From: JAEZPW01 sp035629075
GTDB lineage: Bacteria; Acidobacteriota; Terriglobia; Terriglobales; Acidobacteriaceae
Assembly: GCA_035629075.1 (NCBI GenBank)
Contig: DASPIK010000109.1
Location: forward strand, 1-64,000
DNA: 64,000 nt
Direction: 5' to 3'
Of the stretch, positions 50,679 to 57,706 are shown piece by piece (positions within the stretch are counted from its first letter, which is position 1; each line of letters starts with the position of its first letter). The notes under the pieces are model-generated. The model was not told the DNA's origin, ran no database searches, and saw only the letters and a program-made list of their open reading frames with translations. The position numbers and the translations under genes were made by a program.

Positions 50679-50849
50679 TCAGTGCCTTTTTCTCTCAAGC
50701 GCCTCTCTGAGTTTTCGATAGATAATCGCTTGCGCGCGAACCACCGCGGGCTCGCTATGAGCTTCATGCTCGGTGTCGAAAGGACCGAAAATCGCCTTAG
50801 CGCAATCGTAAGCCAGGGCGTCCAACGCGTCATCATTCAAACGTGCCAC
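50679..50849 (-). CDS. small acidic/basic protein, 56 aa
   Basis: A GTG at 50849 is preceded by AGGAGG (complement of 50857-50862) with seven bases between, giving 56 residues: ARLNDDALDALAYDCAKAIFG, then EHEAHSEPAVVRAQAIIYRKLREALERKR. The frame is open much further upstream, but the perfect ribosome-binding site argues for this short form. Helical; no family recognised. It lies between the LacI gene and a divergent metallopeptidase gene. Confidence 0.6.
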   Translation of the reverse strand: MARLNDDALDALAYDCAKAIFGPFDTEHEAHSEPAVVRAQAIIYRKLREALERKRH

Positions 50850-50956
50850 TCGTAGCCCTCCTTGTGCTGTTTTGGCGGTTTCCTCCACCGACCGCTGCAG
50901 CAGCAAAATGCACGTTTCATGCACCGCAATTGCGTGGTGCTTTGGTCTGGATACTG

Positions 50957-50962
50957 TATAAA
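50957..50962 (+). promoter_or_regulatory. candidate -10 box for the metallopeptidase gene
   Basis: TATAAA preceded by TG, about 70 bases before the ATG at 51031. No matching -35 at 17 bases. Confidence 0.3.
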
Positions 50963-51030
50963 ATGCTCCAAACGCAGTCAAACGACACGAATCCGGCCTT
51001 GCGCCGGTTGCGGTTCCTTTAGGAGCGAGC

Positions 51031-51933
51031 ATGAGGCAAAGAATCATCGCGGCCCTTTTGGGTACTTCCCTACTATTCACGCTGTCCGTTGTCGCAGCCG
51101 ACCAGAAACCACTCATCCAGGACTATGCCTCCGCCGTTATTAGCGCACCGGCGGATTTCTTGCGTGCCGATCCGTTCTACAAGAAATATGTCGATGCCGA
51201 AGGCATTGCCATACTCAGTTCCGAGAAAGTTCCCGACTCTGCTTTGCTTGTGGCTCGCGACATCGCTGTACACATGCTCGCAAACCGGCCTGACATTCGT
51301 GCCGCCATGGTCGCTGAACGCTGGCGCGTAGGGGTGATGGCACAGTCGGAATCGACTACCGACATCCCCGAGCATCGTAACCTGAAGAAGCCCGGCATCG
51401 AGCACGTCACGGCCATCGAGCGGGCACACTATGACCGCATCGCAAAACTAACGGACAAACAGTACTGGGATAAGCGTGCACGAGGACTCGGCGGCAACCC
51501 GACGACTTGCGCCGAGGAGAATCTGCTTGGCTACCCGGGAACCCGCTATTTCGGTGAGAACATCTTCGTCCACGAGTTCTCTCACGCTATTCACCAGGGC
51601 ATCAGGCTTGCCGATCCGAAACTTGCTGCCGAGATCGATCAGGCTTACCGCGATGCCATGCAACTTGGCCTTTGGAAGAACTCGTATGGTGAGACCAACT
51701 CCTCGGAGTACTGGGCCGAGGGCACTCAGTTCTGGTTCCACTCAAACTACGAATATGTCGACGGGAACACGCGTATTAATACGCCCCTCGATCTCCTTCG
51801 TTACGACCCTAAGCTCTACGAGTTGCTGAGCCGGGTCTATCCGGATCATCGGATTCCGGCCGACGTGTATCACGGCAAGCAGATACCACCGCCACCCACC
51901 CACAAACCGGGCGCTATGAATGTCCTTCAGTAG
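51031..51933 (+). CDS. secreted HExxH metallopeptidase-like protein
   Basis: 300 residues; AGGAG is about six bases before the ATG. Signal peptide IAALLGTSLLFTLSVVAA. Zinc motif VHEFSHAIHQ (about 180-189) and, some 50 residues later, SSEYWAEGTQFWF, whose Glu can be the third ligand (gluzincin arrangement). Upstream, DSALLVARDIAVHMLANRP and GNPTTCAEENLLGYPGTRYFGENIFVHE resemble a peptidase fold of the anthrax-lethal-factor-like class. A proline-rich C-terminus follows. Substrate unknown; location outside the cytoplasm. Confidence 0.78.
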   Translation: MRQRIIAALLGTSLLFTLSVVAADQKPLIQDYASAVISAPADFLRADPFYKKYVDAEGIAILSSEKVPDSALLVARDIAVHMLANRPDIRAAMVAERWRVGVMAQSESTTDIPEHRNLKKPGIEHVTAIERAHYDRIAKLTDKQYWDKRARGLGGNPTTCAEENLLGYPGTRYFGENIFVHEFSHAIHQGIRLADPKLAAEIDQAYRDAMQLGLWKNSYGETNSSEYWAEGTQFWFHSNYEYVDGNTRINTPLDLLRYDPKLYELLSRVYPDHRIPADVYHGKQIPPPPTHKPGAMNVLQ

Positions 51934-51974
51934 CTAGACGCTGTGGCGGACTTGGTGCACAAAGGTAAATGACT

Positions 51975-52017
51975 CCGGGCTGACACGGACTGCTTCGAGT
52001 AATCCGTATCAGTCCGG
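51975..52017. terminator. bidirectional hairpin
   Basis: 17 pairs, three of them wobbles, between CCGGGCTGACACGG and the later CCGTATCAGTCCGG, separating a plus gene ending at 51933 and a minus gene ending at 52029. Flanks are TAATT on the right. Confidence 0.75.
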
Positions 52018-52028
52018 TTAATTCGTTT

Positions 52029-52592
52029 TTAAGCTTTGATCTTGATCAGATAAACGCAACGACTTCCGCCGCGCAGTATCGATTCCTCGATCTCCGCTTC
52101 GACGGGCCTGCCGAGAATTCGCGAATAGGTTTCCTTTTGCCATCCCAGCGTGCATTCGCATTGATCTGCGGGGGTCCCGCTCTTCTGAACGAGTGGACAG
52201 GTGCACCTTTTCTGTCGATCGACGATCCGAATCGTGCCGGCTTGCTCGTCGTACTCGGCTTTCGCTACCCATCCGGACGGTTCCTGGACAGCTTTCAGGA
52301 ATCCCTTGATGTCGCCCTTGAACTTATCCCACGTGACATCACGATACTGAATGGCACATTCACGCCCAAGCGCTTGCAGCAGTCGTTTCTTGGTAGCTTC
52401 GTCCAATTCCCTCCCAAGTACTTCGATAAACTTCGCGTATCGTAGGCGGGCCGAATCCAACTGAGACTGCAACCATTTGGGATCGGGTTCGGCAGACTGG
52501 GCTGCTGCAGTGGGGGTGATCGACACAAAAGCGGCCGAGCACACACCCGCGGCGCAGCAGGTTACGAACTGACGTCTCACGAGGTCGCTCAT
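52029..52592 (-). CDS. Tat-type exported protein with C-terminal Cys motifs
   Basis: 187 residues. N-terminal VRRQFVTCCAAGVCSAAFVS looks like a Tat signal, cleavage near TAAAQSA. The C-terminal half has RCTCPLVQKSGTPADQCECTLGWQKETYSRILG and SILRGGSRCVYLIKIK, five Cys in all. The GW...ILG.PVE.....SILRGG..C.F.I ending resembles that of V4R/ATC-hydrolase-like proteins. Presence of a Tat signal suggests it binds a cofactor or metal before export. Family not assigned with certainty. Confidence 0.65.
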   Translation of the reverse strand: MSDLVRRQFVTCCAAGVCSAAFVSITPTAAAQSAEPDPKWLQSQLDSARLRYAKFIEVLGRELDEATKKRLLQALGRECAIQYRDVTWDKFKGDIKGFLKAVQEPSGWVAKAEYDEQAGTIRIVDRQKRCTCPLVQKSGTPADQCECTLGWQKETYSRILGRPVEAEIEESILRGGSRCVYLIKIKA

Positions 52593-52632
52593 TGATTCTC
52601 CGGTTACGAGATCGTGTGGGCCCTATTTGGGA

Positions 52633-52640
52633 AAACGTAT
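52633..52640. promoter_or_regulatory. LacI-type operator candidate before GH127
   Basis: AAACGTAT, one mismatch from AAACGTTT, in the divergent region 134 to 127 bases upstream of the GH127 start. Confidence 0.3.
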
Positions 52641-52695
52641 TCTTACGATAGCTCCAATCAGCCAACAAGAGAATAGGAAATTTCTGCAGAATGCG

Positions 52696-52701
52696 TATAA
52701 T
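52696..52701 (+). promoter_or_regulatory. candidate -10 box for the GH127 gene
   Basis: Exact TATAAT, 66 bases before the ATG at 52767. No consensus -35 is seen at the right distance. Confidence 0.4.
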
Positions 52702-52766
52702 GTGCGCACACACAAGCAGAGCCCGTGAAGTAATCGTTTGCTCAGCGTGTGGCGGAGGAACCTGGG

Positions 52767-54725
52767 ATGGCTTCAAATGAAGTGAGCCGCAGGCAGTTCA
52801 TGGGCGCCGCAGCTGCGGCAGCCGGAGTCGCACTTATACCCGAGCAGGTCATGGCATTGCAGGATCCCGTACTCAACACAATTCAACGAAACGGGAAAAC
52901 CATCTCGAACGAGAAAGTGCCTTGGAAACTCCGCCCGTTCCCCATGAAGCAGGTACGCCTGCTGGACGGCCCTTTCAAGCAGCACATGGAAGCGAATCGC
53001 CGGTATTTGCACGCACTCCCGACTGATCGCCTTGCGCACACATTCCGTATCACCGCCGGCCTGCCTAGTTCGGCTCAGCCCCTTGGCGGCTGGGAAAAGC
53101 CCGATTGCGAACTGCGAGGCCACTTCACCGGCGGGCACTATCTTTCCGGCGTAGCGCTCACCTATGCGAGCACTGGCGACGAAGATCTGAAGAAGAAGGG
53201 CGACGCGCTGATCGCCGAACTAGCCGCGTGTCAAAAGGCGCTGAAGACCGGATACCTGAGCGCCTTCCCGGAAGAGTTGTTCGACCGTCTCCGCGAAGGG
53301 CAGAAAGTCTGGGCACCTTTCTACACCCTGCACAAGATAATGGCCGGCACTCTCGACATGTTCGTCCACTGCGGAAACGAGCAGGCACTGGACGTGGTCG
53401 AGAAAATGGCCCTGTGGGTTGGGAAGTATACCGGCGGAAATTCCGATTCGCAGACCATGAGCTATGCTCACATGCAACGCGTGCTCGGCAACGAGTTCGG
53501 CGGCATGGCCGAGGTGATGGCGAACCTATATGCCGTCACAGGGAACGAGCGGTACATGCAGGTGGCGAAACGCTTCGACCACAAGCGCTTTTTCGATCCG
53601 CTTGCTGCGCATCGCGATGAACTGAAGGGGCTGCATGCCAATACCCAGATTCCCAAGGTGATCGCCGCAGCGCGCCAGTACGAACTAACGGGCGAGAAGC
53701 GCTACCGCGACATCTCCGAGTTCTTCTGGGACGCAGTCGTCGGCGAGCGCACATACTGCGTGGGCGGCACCAGCAACGAAGAGATGTGGAACACCGATCC
53801 AGGACAGTTGGCGAAAGAGCTGAGCGTTAACTCCACCGAATGCTGTTGCGCGCATAACATGATGAAATTGACGCGTCACCTGTTCGGCTGGTCGGCCGAG
53901 GCGCGCCTCATGGACTATTACGAGCGCGCAATGTTCAATCACCGGTTGGGAACCATTCCCCTCAACGAGGACGGCTCGTCGATCTACTACCTGCCACTCG
54001 TTTCGGGTTTCTTCAAGCCATACGGCGACCAGTTCAACTCTTTCTGGTGCTGCACCGGCACGGCGGTGGAAGAGTTCGGCAGGCTGAACGACACCATTTA
54101 TTTCCACGACGATGATTCGCTTTACGTGAATCTCTACGCTGGTTCCGAACTCGAGTGGCCGGAGAAGGGCCTGCGCGTACGTCAGGAGACGTCATTCCCC
54201 GAACAGCAGACGACGACTTTGACTATTACGGCGAGGAATCCCGTGCAGGTTGCCATCAATCTCCGCATCCCGTACTGGGCCGTGGGCGGGAGCGTGAAGC
54301 TGAACGGAGCCGTGCTGCCTGCCTTCTCCAGTCCGACGAGCTACCTGAGCATCAACCGGGTTTGGAAGACGGGAGACAAGATCGAACTCAGCCTGCCCAT
54401 GGCTCTGCACGTGGAACACATGCCAGACGACGAAAACGTGCAGGCCGTCATGTATGGACCGTTGGTGTTGGCCGGCACTTTCGGCCAGGTTAGCAAAGAA
54501 GAAGTGAAATTCGATGACCACGATGTGCACGTCCCCACGTTGCATCCCGTCCCGGACATCGTCGCCGACCCGAAGAGCCCCACCGCCTGGGTCGAACCGG
54601 ACAGCAAGTCCCCATTGGGCTTCAAGGCTGTTGGACAGAAAGAAGCGTTCAGCCTAACTCCGCTATACAAAGTCAATCGCGAGCGTTATGCGGTCTACTG
54701 GAATGTAAAAACAACGAGCGTTTAA
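52767..54725 (+). CDS. GH127 beta-L-arabinofuranosidase-type enzyme, Tat-exported
   Basis: About 652 residues; GGAGG (52754-52758) is eight bases before the ATG at 52767. Tat signal SRRQFMGAAAAAAGVALIP. GH127 (former DUF1680) features: VRLLDGPFKQHMEANRRYL, GHFTGGHYLSGVAL, KVWAPFYTLHKIMAG, then the zinc/catalytic region: ERTYCVGGTSNEEMW with Glu and Cys ligands and NSTECCCAHNMMKLTRHLFG with the Cys pair, one of which acts as nucleophile in HypBA1. C-terminal beta domain. Members remove beta-L-arabinofuranose from plant glycans. Terminator follows. Confidence 0.95.
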   Translation: MASNEVSRRQFMGAAAAAAGVALIPEQVMALQDPVLNTIQRNGKTISNEKVPWKLRPFPMKQVRLLDGPFKQHMEANRRYLHALPTDRLAHTFRITAGLPSSAQPLGGWEKPDCELRGHFTGGHYLSGVALTYASTGDEDLKKKGDALIAELAACQKALKTGYLSAFPEELFDRLREGQKVWAPFYTLHKIMAGTLDMFVHCGNEQALDVVEKMALWVGKYTGGNSDSQTMSYAHMQRVLGNEFGGMAEVMANLYAVTGNERYMQVAKRFDHKRFFDPLAAHRDELKGLHANTQIPKVIAAARQYELTGEKRYRDISEFFWDAVVGERTYCVGGTSNEEMWNTDPGQLAKELSVNSTECCCAHNMMKLTRHLFGWSAEARLMDYYERAMFNHRLGTIPLNEDGSSIYYLPLVSGFFKPYGDQFNSFWCCTGTAVEEFGRLNDTIYFHDDDSLYVNLYAGSELEWPEKGLRVRQETSFPEQQTTTLTITARNPVQVAINLRIPYWAVGGSVKLNGAVLPAFSSPTSYLSINRVWKTGDKIELSLPMALHVEHMPDDENVQAVMYGPLVLAGTFGQVSKEEVKFDDHDVHVPTLHPVPDIVADPKSPTAWVEPDSKSPLGFKAVGQKEAFSLTPLYKVNRERYAVYWNVKTTSV

Positions 54726-54744
54726 TATCGTCTCTCCCCTGCTT

Positions 54745-54775
54745 GGGTGCCGTTTCGACGGCACCCGTTTTTTTT
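54745..54775 (+). terminator. intrinsic terminator of the GH127 gene
   Basis: GGGTGCCGT (54745-54753), loop TTCG, ACGGCACCC (54758-54766), then G and T8. Confidence 0.95.
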
Positions 54776-54851
54776 GGGGGGGCGGATAGCCGCTCGGGTC
54801 CTCGACTGAGCCGCGCAACAGCTTGTCACGCCAACTGCTCAGTTGCGTCCC

Positions 54852-54889
54852 AAAAAAAGACCCGGCCAGTGCTGCTTGCAGGCCGGGTC
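54852..54889 (-). terminator. intrinsic terminator of the DUF5695 pair
   Basis: GACCCGGCC (54859-54867) and GGCCGGGTC (54881-54889); on the minus strand followed by T7 (54858-54852). Confidence 0.93.
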
Positions 54890-54910
54890 ATCGAAGAGAG
54901 GCAACGAATC

Positions 54911-57706
54911 TTACTTTTTGGCGCTGATCTCAACCCAAGTCGTTGCGGCGCCAAGTGGCACCACGTAGGCCTGACGCTCCACTTTGAACGACTGGACCGG
55001 AGCGTACGTTAACCCATCCTTGGCTTTGGAGGGCCGTTCCACGCGCAGCCGCGCATTTGGAGTGAACTGATCCGCCGCGGAAAGCCCGATTCTGACCGCG
55101 CCTGTGCTTGCATCGACCTCGACCGCCTCGAACTTTCCAGCTTCAAGCGTCAGCCACAACCCGCTGCTTGCAACGTAAACGCGATTTCGGAACGAGTCTA
55201 GCGGCGTAACTTTGATATTGCCGCCATCGCTTGAGGTCAGATTGCCGCCGAACGCCAGCCACCCTAATTCAGGATGCCGGACCACATATGTCGCGGTATT
55301 GAATGCGTGCCCGAAGAAATTCGGTCCGTAGTCGCCAGTGAGCGGATCGAACTTCAGCATATCGGGGAACGAGTGGAAAGCTGCCGATGAGAAGCCTTCC
55401 TCATCGATGTTTGTGATCGCTCCCATAGTCCCGGCATAGCCGACTCGCAGCAGATACACATCTTCCGGATTATCGCGATAAGCATCGAGTACGGGGATCG
55501 CGTTGATACCGGATCCATAGTGGTGCAACTGCCTTTCGATCCGGCTGTACTTCCCGCCATAGAGGAAATCCCAGAAGCGGCGAGCGCTGCCGTTGTAGCC
55601 CCAGTGCGGAACGGTGGGCATGTAACCCAGCACGGCATTGAGTGTTACGTCCGCCTTTTCCTGATAGCCGAAATACTTAGTCCAGGCATAGACCTCTTCC
55701 TGACCTGTCGAGTCCCAGGGCATCTCGCTGCCAAACGGGTACGCTTCGGATTTCCAACGATCCGCCCGCTTGCGCATTTGGGCTTCCATGGCTTCGGCCT
55801 GCGTGTTCATGCCTTCTCTTTTGAGGTCATTGAGAATTTGCACGAACACGTCGCCCTCCATCTGCCCGAACTGCGTGTAGTAGGGGGCGAGCTTCATCAT
55901 CGCCATCGTGGTCTCATAGGCATTGGTCAGGTACCAGTCCCACGTATGGTTTGTAACCAGTCCCTCGTAGTTCCGCGCAAGGCGATACATCACCCAATGT
56001 GCCGCGGCCACGTGCGGATAGTTGAACGACCGCCCAAGGTCGTTCGCGCCCTTCTTGTTCCAGCTGGTCCAGCTCTTCCAATTCAGGTCGCTACGGTAAT
56101 AGTTCGGCGGCAGCTCATTCGGCTCATAATAAAAGAGGCTCTTCCGCACACCGTACTTCTGGGGCCCGTCACTGATTTGCAGATTTCCCCAAAGCGGGCC
56201 ATCCACGAATTGCTGTAGCTTTTCGATCTCCTCTTTCTTTGGCTGACCGAACTGCTTCATGAAAGCCGCAAGCCACGATCCTGATCCGCCTTCGTCACCC
56301 AGACCCGCAATCCACACGCGGCTGTCTTGCGTGACGATTTCGTTGCGCTCACGGTCATAGCTCATCACCGAAGGGCTGCGATGGAACGGGTCCTTCGGAT
56401 CGACGAACCACTGCTTGGTCGTGAGAAAGTTGCCCATATCCGCCACGGCCTGCGCAGCCGGCTTCATGACGAAGTAGTTGATCGACTGTGCCGTACCATC
56501 CGCATAGGTGACAACCAGGCGCGCGCGGCCCCAGCTCTTGCCTTTAAGCGTGTACTCTCTCCATCCATTCGGCTTCTGCGCGCCGTCACTGACCGTTATC
56601 GCGCCTGCAGGCTCAACAGCCATGGACTTGACCGGCTTTTCGTATTTCAGGAACAGTCGGCCATCGAGATCCATCGGCAGAATGTAGCCCGGCACTCCAA
56701 CTGCGACCGGACGGTGATTCGCCGCGAGCGTGTCTTCTATCTTGCGAATGGAGGGTGACACCAGGAACTTAACGCCGTAGGTCTTCGACTGGCCCGGAGC
56801 CAGCGTCAGCATTGTCGGCGGATTCCAGGGCTGCGCCTTGCTCCACTCGTTCTCGGCGTAGGCTTGGCTGTGAACCATCCAATCGAAGAACCCTTCGAAG
56901 GTCATGCCGCGCGGCGTCGGATCGGTGAAGATCTGAGCCGGACCCGGATCGTTGCGTCGGCGCATTGGATTCAGGATCGGGTTATACGCCTCGAAAGGAG
57001 TCTTCCCATCTGGCACGACGAGCAACGCGGGGCCGTGGCCATTCAGGCGTGTTACCTGCAGGTATCCCGCATCCTCGCCAATATAGGGATCGTAGAACGA
57101 GCAAGCTTGGTGAGCCTGTTCCAGCGTGCGGTTGTTAATGACGTTATTGAATACCATCGGAATGCCCAGCGCACCGATCTGGACATTTTCGGAAGTCGCG
57201 TTCTTGAGGGTGAATCGCAGGACCAGCTTTCCGCCTTCAACGCCCCACGTTCGGCGGACCTGCAACGGGAAGTCGGCAGGCAGCGTTGGGGTAAGGTCGG
57301 CAGCAGCTAACACCTTGCCCGATGCAGCAACAGCCTTGATCGGCTTGCGGGCAAATGCTGTCGAGTAGCTCTTCCACTCCCCTGACGTTCCTTTTCTCAA
57401 CCGCAGATCGAGATCGCCCAGGTGGTAGTAGCCGTCTTTCGAACGCTCAACCAGAATGTCGCCGGGCGTAAAGTCGAATCCGTTTGCCCCTTTCGGCTTC
57501 AGGGCAGCCACCGTTTGCGATGACCGCACCAGGCTCAGCGTGAACTCAGGCGTCTCGAAGTTCATCGTGCCCTGATCTAGCATCGGACCAGGCTTGGGTG
57601 GCTCTTTGGGTTTTCTGTCCTGCGCCGAAGCTAACTGCAACGCCATAAGCATGAAGAGACAAGACAGAAAAATTGCCGATACGGGCCGGAATGAACCCTT
57701 AATCAT
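54911..57706 (-). CDS. DUF5695-like secreted protein, second copy
   Basis: About 931 residues from the ATG at 57706, which overlaps the stop of the upstream paralogue (ATGA). Signal peptide AIFLSCLFMLMALQLASAQ. N-terminal third is beta-rich (substrate-sandwich-like); the middle has WKSWTSWNKKGANDLGRSFNYPHVAAAHWVMYRLARNYEG and DWYLTNAYETTMAMMKL in pieces, typical of an alpha/alpha toroid; the C-terminal part has GYNGSARRFWDF, GTMGAITNIDEEGFSSAAFHSFPDML and a final beta domain. I recognise the DUF5695 type from memory; no enzymatic function is assigned to it. Location in an arabinose locus suggests a glycosidase or lyase. Confidence 0.8.
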   Translation of the reverse strand: MIKGSFRPVSAIFLSCLFMLMALQLASAQDRKPKEPPKPGPMLDQGTMNFETPEFTLSLVRSSQTVAALKPKGANGFDFTPGDILVERSKDGYYHLGDLDLRLRKGTSGEWKSYSTAFARKPIKAVAASGKVLAAADLTPTLPADFPLQVRRTWGVEGGKLVLRFTLKNATSENVQIGALGIPMVFNNVINNRTLEQAHQACSFYDPYIGEDAGYLQVTRLNGHGPALLVVPDGKTPFEAYNPILNPMRRRNDPGPAQIFTDPTPRGMTFEGFFDWMVHSQAYAENEWSKAQPWNPPTMLTLAPGQSKTYGVKFLVSPSIRKIEDTLAANHRPVAVGVPGYILPMDLDGRLFLKYEKPVKSMAVEPAGAITVSDGAQKPNGWREYTLKGKSWGRARLVVTYADGTAQSINYFVMKPAAQAVADMGNFLTTKQWFVDPKDPFHRSPSVMSYDRERNEIVTQDSRVWIAGLGDEGGSGSWLAAFMKQFGQPKKEEIEKLQQFVDGPLWGNLQISDGPQKYGVRKSLFYYEPNELPPNYYRSDLNWKSWTSWNKKGANDLGRSFNYPHVAAAHWVMYRLARNYEGLVTNHTWDWYLTNAYETTMAMMKLAPYYTQFGQMEGDVFVQILNDLKREGMNTQAEAMEAQMRKRADRWKSEAYPFGSEMPWDSTGQEEVYAWTKYFGYQEKADVTLNAVLGYMPTVPHWGYNGSARRFWDFLYGGKYSRIERQLHHYGSGINAIPVLDAYRDNPEDVYLLRVGYAGTMGAITNIDEEGFSSAAFHSFPDMLKFDPLTGDYGPNFFGHAFNTATYVVRHPELGWLAFGGNLTSSDGGNIKVTPLDSFRNRVYVASSGLWLTLEAGKFEAVEVDASTGAVRIGLSAADQFTPNARLRVERPSKAKDGLTYAPVQSFKVERQAYVVPLGAATTWVEISAKK

